This document shows positions 23,501-34,300 of a stretch of DNA of 64,000 nt, piece after piece. Made by a program: the position numbers and the translations under genes. A model generated the notes under the pieces. That model searched no databases. It saw only the letters and a list, made by a program, of their open reading frames with translations, and was not told the origin of the DNA. This DNA is from Anthopleura xanthogrammica (Eukaryota > Cnidaria > Anthozoa > Actiniaria > Actiniidae), in NCBI GenBank assembly GCA_964019055.1, contig OZ025213.1:62001-126000 (forward strand), read 5' to 3'. Within the stretch, counting starts at the first letter, position 1. The number at the start of each line of letters is the position of its first letter.

Positions 23501-24106
23501 TCCAGGAATGACTGAACCAGCCTCAATAACACACAGATCACCAACTGTCAGATTAGTGCGATATATCTCTTTAATATCTCCACCTCTGACAACAAGAACT
23601 TTTTGTTCGTGTTTTACTTTATTGTCTTGATATCTGAAGTCAGAATCTCTCAAGTAGTCACTCAATGCAGATATAACCATCATTGCAATAACCATTCCAA
23701 GAATTCCAATGCCTTCATACCATGCTACTACTATTTTCACCTTCTCATCACACTTTTCAGGAAATACTAGCCCAAGGATAAGGGATAGAAGAGCTCCAAT
23801 AGCCAGAACAATCAAAATCCAATCCCGCATAGCAAAGAGAAGGAAGTGAAAAAAATGTTTAGGGGGATCTAGAGGTAATGAATTGGATCCAAAAATTAGA
23901 CGTCGATGTTCCAACTCATCATCAAACCCCAGCACTCCTTTCTTGGTAGAAGTATGCAGCTTGCGAATGATTGTGTTCAATCCATCATTGTGCATCTCTT
24001 CCAAATATTTATTAACTTGAATGCCTTTTTGTTTCATTACTTCCATGAGTTCTTCTTTCTTAATATCAGAGAAATCAGGAACGTGTTTGTCTGTTTGGTC
24101 CACCAT
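17559..24106 (-). CDS. PMCA-type P-type Ca2+-ATPase, catalytically altered copy (A)
   Basis: Nine coding exons join in phase: 22703-24106, 22116-22503, 21953-22041, 20536-20715, 19971-20165, 19550-19741, 19045-19467, 17847-18071 and 17559-17714, about 1,083 residues. A non-coding exon ending near 24678 probably precedes them. The full PMCA layout is present: N-terminal region, membrane pairs, A, N and P domains and the C-terminal helices with an intact VPEGLP. Yet the phosphorylated Asp of DKTGT is Asn (N412, AAC at 22871-22873, NKTGV). TGES reads TGGI (Gly223). GDGTND reads GSGIHD (about 20010-20027). The M6 sequence QLTVN is QFTVT, losing a Ca2+-binding Asn. The calmodulin-binding tail is absent. 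From family knowledge it should not form the phosphoenzyme or pump Ca2+. Frames and splice sites are intact, so it may be a pseudoenzyme rather than a dead gene. Confidence 0.9.
18106..18250. mobile_element. Degenerate copy of the TA-GAGCAG MITE family
   Basis: The right end (complement reads taaagcagtttttgcatgac) and the left end (agaccagatttcatgagtg) resemble, with many changes, the ends of the elements at 25998 and 60629. It lies in the intron between PMCA-A exons 7 and 8. Confidence 0.4.
21485..21668. mobile_element. Foldback element in PMCA-A intron
   Basis: A 184-bp near-palindrome. The left arm taaataaaccccttctagct continues into gaatattggctgataatgtcc, and both are mirrored on the right. 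It lies in the intron between the third and fourth coding exons of PMCA-A. No coding capacity. Confidence 0.65.
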
Positions 24107-25513
24107 GATTAACCTTTACTATCTGAAATTAGGGTAAAAAATACATGTGTTTAAGACAACTACAAATAAATCAGCCCATAGGCGATAATGTTGGGAGTCA
24201 AAGATCTAAATAGATCAACAAAGACCGTACTATTTTAGTTCAACTTACAGAGATGTTGTTAGAAGTGTTTGTTAATACCTATATAAGCTTAAATGGGTTG
24301 AAACAAGATATTTCCGAATCAGCCAGCTCCCTGCTGGGTGTTTCGTGAGCAGACAGGCAGCTAATGATGAAAAAATAACACGCTTATAGCATTATCGACA
24401 ATATTTGACCATCTGTAGAAAAATAGCTTGGAAAACCGCAAATTGGTTAACCAGCCTAAATAATGGCGCCGTAAAAAGGATCAAAAGTGAAATATTCTGA
24501 TATGAGCTTAAATTCCAACGCCACGCTAGTAAGCTTAGATATTATCAATATGACCAGCAAATGATCAACATATTGAAAACAACCAAAGTGAAACTAAAAG
24601 AAGTTATAAATATATTCGAAAATATAGCAAAAGATAAACAAACTCGAAAGGGAAATTTTAAGAGTTTTTTTGCATACCTTTTAACAGTAACAGAAGTATA
24701 ATACAAAGGTTTGAAAGCTTGTCTTTTCTTGAATCGAGTAAACCAGATAAAGACAAATAGTAAGTAGAGTGCTTGGTAGCCTAGCTATCTACCTTATCCG
24801 CCCCTCGTTAGAGCAGGGGGGACGGGACGGGCATATTGGTATAGGTGCACCTAATGAATAATATAGAGAGCAGGGGATAGGACGGGCAAGAAAAAAACCA
24901 TGTAAATAACTCTCCACATGAAACAATAGTACTTTAAAGAACACATCTTGCTAAATAGTAATAAAACTCATAACAGAACAGCTTTCCGCTTCAGCCCCGG
25001 AAGTAGCTATTTTCCCCCTTCTACGATACTGAGTTAGAGGGCTAACCACAGTAAATTACCAAACAAAAAGGTGGGTATCTGCCCTTTAACAATTTACCTG
25101 GACTGGAACGAGAAGCGTGCTATTGAACCGTTGTTCTCATCTAGTTAAGGCTGTAGCAAGGGTGGAAGTTTTTACAAACAAGTCCTACAGAGTGATTGTA
25201 GGGAGCCGATTATCAAGTCAATTCATAATTCATTCAAATTCAGATTGGAGGGAATATTACGTGAAAGGTTTTGGACTCATGAACGGACCTATAAAGGCTA
25301 ATTGTAAAAATAAACTTAATGGATTAAACAGAAATAACGTAACTTTTGGCAAATAAATATTTTAAAAAACCCGCAAGAGATCGGTTGATTTCCAAAAATT
25401 CTTGTCACCTTTATTAAAACATTTCAAGTAAGTGAAATAGTAAAGTATTCATGGCTCCGACTCCCCTTAGTTACCGTCTCCCCTTAGTTACCGTCTCATA
25501 AGCTAACACTTTA

Positions 25514-25771
25514 GGCTGCGTTCATAATGTATGGCAGAAGGAAGGGGAGCAGGTGAAATTTAGGGGGAACTGAAATTTTTTTATTATTAACATGGGAGGG
25601 GGGGTTGAAAATTTTTATCCGAATAGAGGGGGTATGCGTGGGGTGTGGATAAATGTTTAGCCTTGCCTGTGGGGATGTTACTATTTTTGGAGGGACTGCA
25701 AGGGGGGATCAAAAACATTAAAAAATTTCACCCCCCCCCCCCCCCCCCCGTCATACCTTATGAACGCAGCC
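25514..25771. mobile_element. Harbinger-like MITE, TTA target duplication
   Basis: Termini ggctgcgttcat and atgaacgcagcc are perfect inverted copies, flanked on both sides by TTA (25511-25513 and 25772-25774). The element is 258 bp with G-rich and C-rich interior runs, including a run of about 20 C ending near 25749. A three-base TWA target suits PIF/Harbinger-type transposition. Confidence 0.75.
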
Positions 25772-25997
25772 TTAGCAAACAAACAAACAAAAGAATAATT
25801 TAAAAACTCTGATCGCGTGCAATTTTCTATTAGGACATCTAAACTGTCGACTGTCCTTTATTGTAGTACTCTTGAAAACAGATAAACTGCTACACATTTG
25901 AGGCGCAACCATGAATGCCATACAAACTCAATATTTCTTTTGTACCAAAATGAACCAAGAGCAACTAATCTGTGATGTAATGTGATGAACGTGCATA

Positions 25998-26160
25998 GAG
26001 CAGTTTTCGTATGACTATGAAACATTTACGGCACGGATTGCGCCTTGCCGTGACGGTGTCAGTGTCGTGCAGGGTATGAAAACGGTACCATTCGGTGTCG
26101 TGTCCGTGTTTACGACGCGCCGTAACTTTTCACACTTTCACACTCTTGCGAAGTCTGCTC
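25998..26160. mobile_element. TA-GAGCAG MITE family, copy 1
   Basis: The element starts gagcagttttcgtatgac and ends with the inverted form gcgaagtctgctc. TA flanks it at 25996-25997 and 26161-26162. It is 163 bp with no coding capacity. A relative with the same ends lies at 60629-60805. Confidence 0.65.
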
Positions 26161-27559
26161 TAATGCACTGCGCGAAGTAATAAATATCTGGACTATCAGT
26201 GGCATCAAAGAAATGATGCTCTTTGGATGCCTAAAAACCAGCAATACATCATTTAATTCAGCAGCACGTTCACTCATACTTTATGCTCAATTCATTTTCC
26301 TTCAAGTGAACTCAATTTAATAAGATATACTTTATAAATAATTTGTATCAACTAATACATTTGATCACTTATTTGTGGCCGAGCACCAAGTAACACAGCA
26401 GCTTTGCGGGAACATTATTGTAAGCAATTTTCTTTATATATGTTAACACAAAATGCAGCCGTCATCCACATAATCACCTTGCTAATGACAATTTATGAAC
26501 AATAGACCAAATTGAAATCTTAAATCTTGTACGGATTATAATAGAATATTTACAATTCCTTTTGACAAGACATGTATGCAATACCACAGGTAGCCCAATA
26601 GGTTCAGGATTCATGTTTACTAACATACTAGATGCCCTTGATTTATTGATTGATTGAGGCTGAATCACATAGTGTTATCCGCAGTAGAAAAGGACAGCTA
26701 GTACAAGACTAGTGACATTGGTACGTAGTTACGTAATGTTATATCAGTTAATGAAAAAGTTCCATATCATCCAAGCCATGGCCATATTTCGTATTCCAAT
26801 GCGGTCATCAAGAAATCACAAAGTTCTTGACAGTTACAGCAGTTAATAAGACATGATTTCTGATGAGTTCTTCCGGGATTGGATGGCATCATACCCTCGT
26901 CACACTACCTAGTCAAAAGAAGAGCTTCAGTAAAGCTGAACCAGAGAGAACACAAAGAAAAAGATAGATTTAGGGTCTAGTTGAGTTGGGAGAGCACGAT
27001 GTAGGAAAGAGGTTCAGAGATTAGTATTGGACAGACATTAAAAAAGAAGAAAAATAGAATAAAGTGTTTAAAAAGGGATGAATAATGTACGTGTGACGTC
27101 ATCAATGTACAACACATCGAGCACTAAATGAGTGTGGGTTAGAGTTAAATATTAGTAGATGAAATTAGCCTGATTTAGAGAGAGAGAGAGATAAAGCAGA
27201 GATCCTCAAGCATATCGAGCACTAAACAACAATGCGTTACATTTGAATTTATTTGATTCTACTAGTAAATAAACAATACTGTGCTGTCTAAGGCGTCCAA
27301 AAAATAAGACATGAAATTAAAATGAGAATTATTTACTAAAGCCGAGTTCGTTTCATTCCACAATTACTAATAGAAAATTCTTTAACTGACACTTAAAAAT
27401 TAACCATCTTACCACTAAAACGATGAAATAACGTGTACTTTGGATTATTCAAACTATCTTCTTGTCATTTTTATGCAATTTCAAGAAATCTAACAAAAAT
27501 ACAGTATACTTCTCGAGTTCCAGCTAAAATCCCCTATTACTCTTACAAAAACTTAAATT

Positions 27560-27742
27560 ATTCACCAAGTATAAGGGAAATGGACAACATTCAGATGACT
27601 AATTTGCTGAATTAGTGTTACTTCAGTTATTCACCAAGTATAAGGGAAATGGACAACATTCAGATGACTAATTTGCTGAATTAGTGTTACTTCAGTTATT
27701 CACCAAGTATAAGGGAAATGGACAACATTCAGATGACTAATT
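27560..27742. repeat. 69-bp tandem repeat, 2.6 copies
   Basis: Near-identical units start with ttcaccaagtataagggaaa at 27561, 27630 and 27699. The near-perfect identity suggests recent duplication. Confidence 0.95.
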
Positions 27743-28364
27743 AACACCATGTCGTATCAAGAAATGGTTAATGGTTATGTATGATTATTTGGGTAAACAA
27801 GTCAGTACGTGAACGAACATCATATCTTGAAAAAGAAAAGCTTTGCAGGAAAATACTCGTAATCACGGCCGTCAGCAGAGTAAGGAAATTTAACAATTTT
27901 CTAGAAAAAATGAAATTAATCTTGTCAGAATCGATAACAAAATTACCTACAAGAACTGTCCATCTTCAAATTTGGACGGCTGCAATTTTGAAAATTTTAT
28001 TTTTTGCTTTAATAACAATCAACTGGGACAGAACACAGGGAGTACTGACGTTTAGCCAATCCAAGTTGTCGTCTTTTTAAATAAAGACATTATAAAAAAT
28101 CACCGAAATAATATTACTGAAAATGTAAAGGTCTGGTTTTTCCAAACCAAATGATCTTTTTTTTCCTCTCTCTCTTTGGATACAACTGTTAAGATCTGTT
28201 GTATGTTTCCAAAATCAACACGATCAACTTACAAATCACGGTAACACAGACAAGAGAATATTGGCATAGTAATATTAAATTTTGCTCAAGCACTGACATC
28301 GTCACCCATTACTGATTATGTTACATGTATGACTATATGTGTATATATACGACTACTACATGAT

Positions 28365-31300
28365 CTAAAAGGCTGTTTCGATGCTGGCATAACGAGGAGA
28401 ATTGCCATCAGACCTGTCTAATGAGTACTGATTTTCATCAATAACCATAGCTGTGCGCACAGGTGCAAGAAGAGAGTTGAATACGGCTGGTGATGCAATG
28501 GCTCTTTGGCTTCGGCCATCGATAACACTGCGGAAAGCATTCACAACACGTATCTAGAGGAACAAGAAATAAAAATAATGAAGATATTACTAACATCTAT
28601 CCCAAAGCATAAAATAGGACCAAACTATACACCTAATAAGGAGAAATGGCAGAGTGAAATGATTGTTACCTGATGCTGTAGTCGAGTAAGACCACGTATC
28701 CATAATAGCCTAGCACGGCTGTCCTTAGCACCATCAGGTTCCACAATTGTAGCCAAAGGTACTCCTCCTCTACCAAAGCGACACAGCTTCGGGAAGGATT
28801 TCTTAGGGACGGTAAGGACTAGCTGGCCCCATAACAAGGAACTGAATCCAAGAAATATCGTCCACATCCACTCTTCCCAGGTAAGACCAGTTACATGGAA
28901 AGCCTTTCCCGTAAGCTCTATCAGCAAAATCTAAAAAGAAAAGGACAAACATGAATTCATGTAAATATTACATTGGTCTTACCATTCTATCCCAATGGGG
29001 TTAATAATAAAGATGGCATACCTGAACAATAAACGTGCCAACCATTATTCCAACAAATATAGGATTTCTAAAGATTCCCTTGAATACGTTTCTTTCTCCA
29101 TGCACCATGCGAGAGTTGATTTCATTGAAGAGCTGCATCATTACGAAGGTATTGAAGATGATGGCAGAGTGAGAGGTTGGTTTACATCTGGTTGTAGCCT
29201 CAAATCCATATTCAATATCAAAAAAGTCATGCCCCTTGAACACCAAGAGAAACAGCACTATTAACTGATAGACTGCATGTCCTAGTATGTTGCGGATCAT
29301 CGTACGTGAAATCAAAGGCTTGTTACGCCCATATGGCTTTCTCGTTAATAGTTCTTCTGTTGGAGGTTCTGTCGCTAGGGCCAACGAAGCAAAGGAATCC
29401 ATAATAAGGTTAACCCAGAGTAGTTGTGTTCCTGTTAAAGGACTGACCTGTGAAATGACATGTAAAAGTTATCTTACAGATACAAACTATCATTTACAGA
29501 ATTCACCATGACTACTGCACGTTTTATGTTGAATAAGTCAAATAACACAGAAGACAGGTGTGACAACAACAAGGAAAAGAGGTCCCCTACACTCTGTTAC
29601 GCACCCAACAAACCTTGTAGTGTTTAAGATGTAGATTCCTACTTATATATCTAACTAAGAGAACTATATTATCCATGTTATTTCTTACCTCAACAGTACA
29701 TGCACCAATAAATGCAATAGTTATGGCAACCAAGTTCACTGTAAGCTGGAATTGAAGGAACTTGGAAATACTGTCATAAACATTTCTGCCCCACATAACA
29801 GCCATCACAATACTTCGGAAATTATCATCTGTTAGCATAATGTCTGAAGCTTCCTTTGCCACATCTGTTCCAGCAATACCCTGACAAAATAATAAAAGAT
29901 AGGATCTAAAACACTGCTCAACTTGACAGCAGTACAAAATGTAATCAAATGTGTCCTTCATAAACATACATAAATAAAATAGGTAGATAGATAGAGGGAT
30001 AGATAGAAAGATAGAGATAGGTAGGTAGACAGAGAGATAGATAGTATATTAAAAGCAAAAGTAAAGTTTGTAAAGTTTCATAAATTTACAAAAATATAAG
30101 GAATTTACAAGATATGAATATATATGTACTAATGGGTGGACCATTATTTCTGGAGGGGCTGTGAAATACTGTTTGTAGAAGGTGAAAAAAAGAAATGGCT
30201 AAGATGACATGATAGATACAATAAAATGTTTGCAGAGATTAAAAGAAGAAAAAAATCTTTCCAAAAAAAAAATGGAAAATTTAAAAAATAGTATATTTTT
30301 TTATTATTTTCTAAGAATAATTTGTATTATTAATTTTCAAATGAGAAATCCACACCTATGACAAGGATTATGGTTCTCAGTTGTTCTCACTCCAACCTCC
30401 ACCCCAATTCCATCACTACCACTATCACCAAAAAATGTAAGAAATATGATAAAAAGTATTACCATTGCAAAACCAACATCTGCCTTTTTTAATGCTGGGC
30501 CATCATTTGTCCCATCTCCTGTTACGGCAACAATTTCTCTGGCTGGGTTAAGCTGGCTATCAATGATTCCCTTCACAAGTATGTACTTATCTTGAGGTGA
30601 CGAACGAGCTAAAACTCTAAGTTTAGGCCATACTTCATCAAACTTTTTCTGATTCACCTATTCAAAATAACAAGTATTTGCTTAACTTATAAAAACGTGA
30701 TTGTTAAGAAAGGTCAAATTGTTGGAAAGTGGTTGGTAAGTTATCCAGGATTATAACAAGTGAATTTGAACAGAAACAAATATGCAAGCTAAAACATACC
30801 CTTCCTGCTTTATCCCTAATTAGCATATTAAATTCCTTTCCATCCAGAACAAGGAAGTCTTTATCAGGCTGAAGGATACCACATTTACTGGCAATAGACC
30901 TAGCTGTATTAACATTATCACCAGTCACCATACGAACAACTATTCCTGCTTGTTGGCATTTAAGAATGGCATCTGGTACCTAAAACACAAATTATGATCA
31001 CAAATACTGTACTTACTCTTTCTAGATAATGTCTTTATAAGTTATTCTGAATCTACAGAAAAATATGCAGATATGTTGATCCTTCAAACCACTCCCAAGA
31101 GAGACAAAAACTTAGAAGGCATAGTAATGAAAAGTGTTTTGTTAAATTCCACCATCATGGTCAAGAAAAACTAAAAAATTATCAATCTCTGGACAAGAGT
31201 ATTAGAGAAATAGAGTAGCAAATGCCTTTAAACACTTCATTCATAACCTTTCCTGGACAACAAATATTAACTTTATAGGTAGAAAAAGAGTGAAATAGCC

Positions 31301-34300
31301 ACAGATGAGTGAAAATTTATAAAAATAATTTTGATAGCATAATTACTAATTAGCAAATAAAACAGCTTTTTCTGTGCTCCATTCAGTATTAAAGACCTCA
31401 CGAGCCATAGGCTTCCTAAGTGCTTTATTACTGAATGGAACACAGGAAAAAGCTCCATATCATATAGAAAGAAAAAATCTGTTGTAGTTTTCAATGCTGT
31501 TTCAATCACTAATAAAGCACAGTTCTCGACCAATCAGCGTGCACATACTATTCAAACTATATAATAAAAAGGCACAAGCCACAGATACCTCATCTCTGAC
31601 AGGATCTTCAATTCCAGCAATGGCAACACAAGTTAAATTTGTAACAATATTAGCCTCATCATCCCAGTCTATGTCTGTACCTTTTTCTAGAAACAAGAAA
31701 ACACAAACAAAATCCTTGTCAACAAAGCTGGATGAAGTGAACTCTTTTTCTGAACAACCTTTCACCAAAAAAACATGAATTATAGATTAGATAGTTCAAT
31801 AAAATAAGATATTTCTTGCAGGGATGCTGAAGCATAAGGAGATAGCAATAAAATGTAATGTCAATTCATTGTAATATAAATTGATTTTACGTAAATTATG
31901 CAGTGAGTAGCAAATGATCAAAGTTATGTACAACATAAGGGACTGGTCAGAAATTAGCGGGGGGGGGGGGGGGGGGGAGGGGGATAGAGATTTGAAATTG
32001 AGTGCCAAAAATGATGTGACCCTCCCTAGGAATGGGAATGAAATTTCCTGACCCTCTCTATGGGGTATATCATGACCCTTCCCCTGCACAGATAATACCT
32101 CCCAAAACAATTGAAATAGGACCTGTCCTTGAACATATATATCCAGAAACCCTAAATATTTATAGACCTACGAAATGATATGAGTGTATGTAAAAGCATC
32201 TTTCTTTGATATCAAGCAACATGCCTTTAACCATGAATGAGAATGGTGGCAGTGATGATGATAATGATGATGTCAATAGCAGTATATATTATATATATTA
32301 TTTAGAATTTATATTGTCTATGTATTCATATATTTTTTTGAGGGCCGTAAGTTAGAAAACTGTAAAAGGTTATTGCATTTCCCTCTTGAAATAAAGTTAT
32401 TGTATTGTATTGTAGCTATGGTGATGCTGAGCATTATGAGTTCTTGCTAGAGACAACTTTACATTTATTTGTTTAATAGCTTTTATCTTGCAAACAAGTA
32501 CATGTACATGAATATTGTCTTTCAGACATGATTGTTCAGGGGATTTTTTTGGAAGGGTGGTAAGGGTAATGAACACCGGAGGCTGGAGCACCTAGGGGGG
32601 TTTGAAATTTTTAAATTCAGAGAGCCTCCGAAACAGATTTCCAGTGTTTTGAGGGGTATCTGCAAGAGCATAAATTTATGTGACCCTACCTTTTTCACTG
32701 ACTATTTTTTCATGGCCCTCCCTTTTCAGGGGCTCAAAAAGTTATGACCCTCCCCCTTTTTCCACCCCCTCCACCCCTGCTAATTTCTGACCAGTCCCTA
32801 AGATCTAGACAATACTTTTGACATATCAAGGTAAATGCATGTTCACCTACCAGGATGGAAGTCTCTGTAAGCAAGACAGATGGTTCTCAATCCATAACTA
32901 GCCATGGGTTCAATCACATTGTTTGCCAAGTTTTCACGATCTTGTCTTCCAAAAGGTGTGGCCTGTCCATTAGCATCTAATATGTGGCTGCACTGTCTTA
33001 GCACCATTTCTGATGCTCCTTTGGAAAACAACCTGTATCCACCATCCTTTAACTTTATCACAGTTGACATGGATTTTCGTGCAGAGTTAAAAGTAAACAC
33101 CTTTACAAAACTTGATTCTAGGTTGCTGTCTCTGTAATGCTGATAGGTATCTCCTAAATCTAGGATAAGTCCCAACAGAGCACATTCTGTTTTGTTTCCA
33201 ATCTGTGTTGGCAGTATTTCCCGTGAATCTGGTCCTGGAGGCTAAGAACAAAACAATGTTATGAATAAATGGCCCTTGTTTTATGAGGGTAGCACTTAAT
33301 AGCCAGTACATGTAGCTAACAACTCTGGCCCTCAATATAATATAATGGGAAAAGCTCAAAATAAAATTTGTGTTAAATCTGACTGATCATTATCTCAATG
33401 TATTTTAAGCCTCTAAAATTTTGAAACCAATGCAATTACTTTTAGTAGCAGGAAACCTCAGACCTGTTCTCGGCTTTCATAACTAATTGTACCAAAAAAG
33501 AAAACCTTGTAAAGCATGTAGTTGGACAGGCAATTATGTTGTACTAAAATTAGGCAGTAGATTTTTAATTGTGTGTAGAGAAGCTAGATATAAGGAATCA
33601 GGGCAAAATCTAAATGGTGTCTGTTTGTAAAATAAATTATAACGATTGGTATATTTAAAATAAGAAAGCCATTACTTTTCTTTGTTTCCTTATAAACCTC
33701 TTAGCAAGAAGAAACACTATTATTATTTTCCTAATTTGACATCTACAGCTGTAAGATCAATTATGTCAAAGACAAAAAGATGCCTTCAGACAGTTGTATC
33801 TCACTCCTTTTTTCGCCTTTTGACAACTAATGTCAATTCAGACTTTTTAAAATTAGTGAAGACGAACATCAATTTTCTATAAATAAGGATAAAGCATCCA
33901 ATACTGGCTTCTAAATTTGGTTAAGTCTCAGTTGAATGAATTTCCCTTTTTCACCAATTATACAATTAGCCACAATTCCAGGCTACCAATTACCTATGTG
34001 CACTAGATATGTATTTGTTTTACTTTGATAGGACCTTCCCAACTTTTATGAATTAACGGTATATGAAATACATTACAATATAATAATTTACTTCTTCCAT
34101 TCAAAATACAAAACTGACTCGTTAATATTCATGTGAAATCAGTTTGAAAAGAATTAATTCAACATCTAAAATTTCCTACTTAGATATTTCATAAGCACAT
34201 AAAAAATAAGGTTGTTGAAATGACAATGTTAATCAGCCTCCAAGAAATGTCATGAGCAAATATTTGATTACAAAACCTTACAAATCATTCTAAAGTCACT

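Larger units (their letters stand above)
24679..28364. other. Intergenic between the two PMCA genes
   Basis: About 3.7 kb separates the 5' end of copy A from the stop codon of copy B. It contains two small transposons (25514-25771 and 25998-26160), a 69-bp tandem repeat (27560-27742) and a GA run near 27180. Frames at 25117-25356 and 27781-28080 match nothing I know. The copy A promoter must lie near 24.8-25.0 kb; no clear TATA or CpG-rich stretch stands out. Confidence 0.45.
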
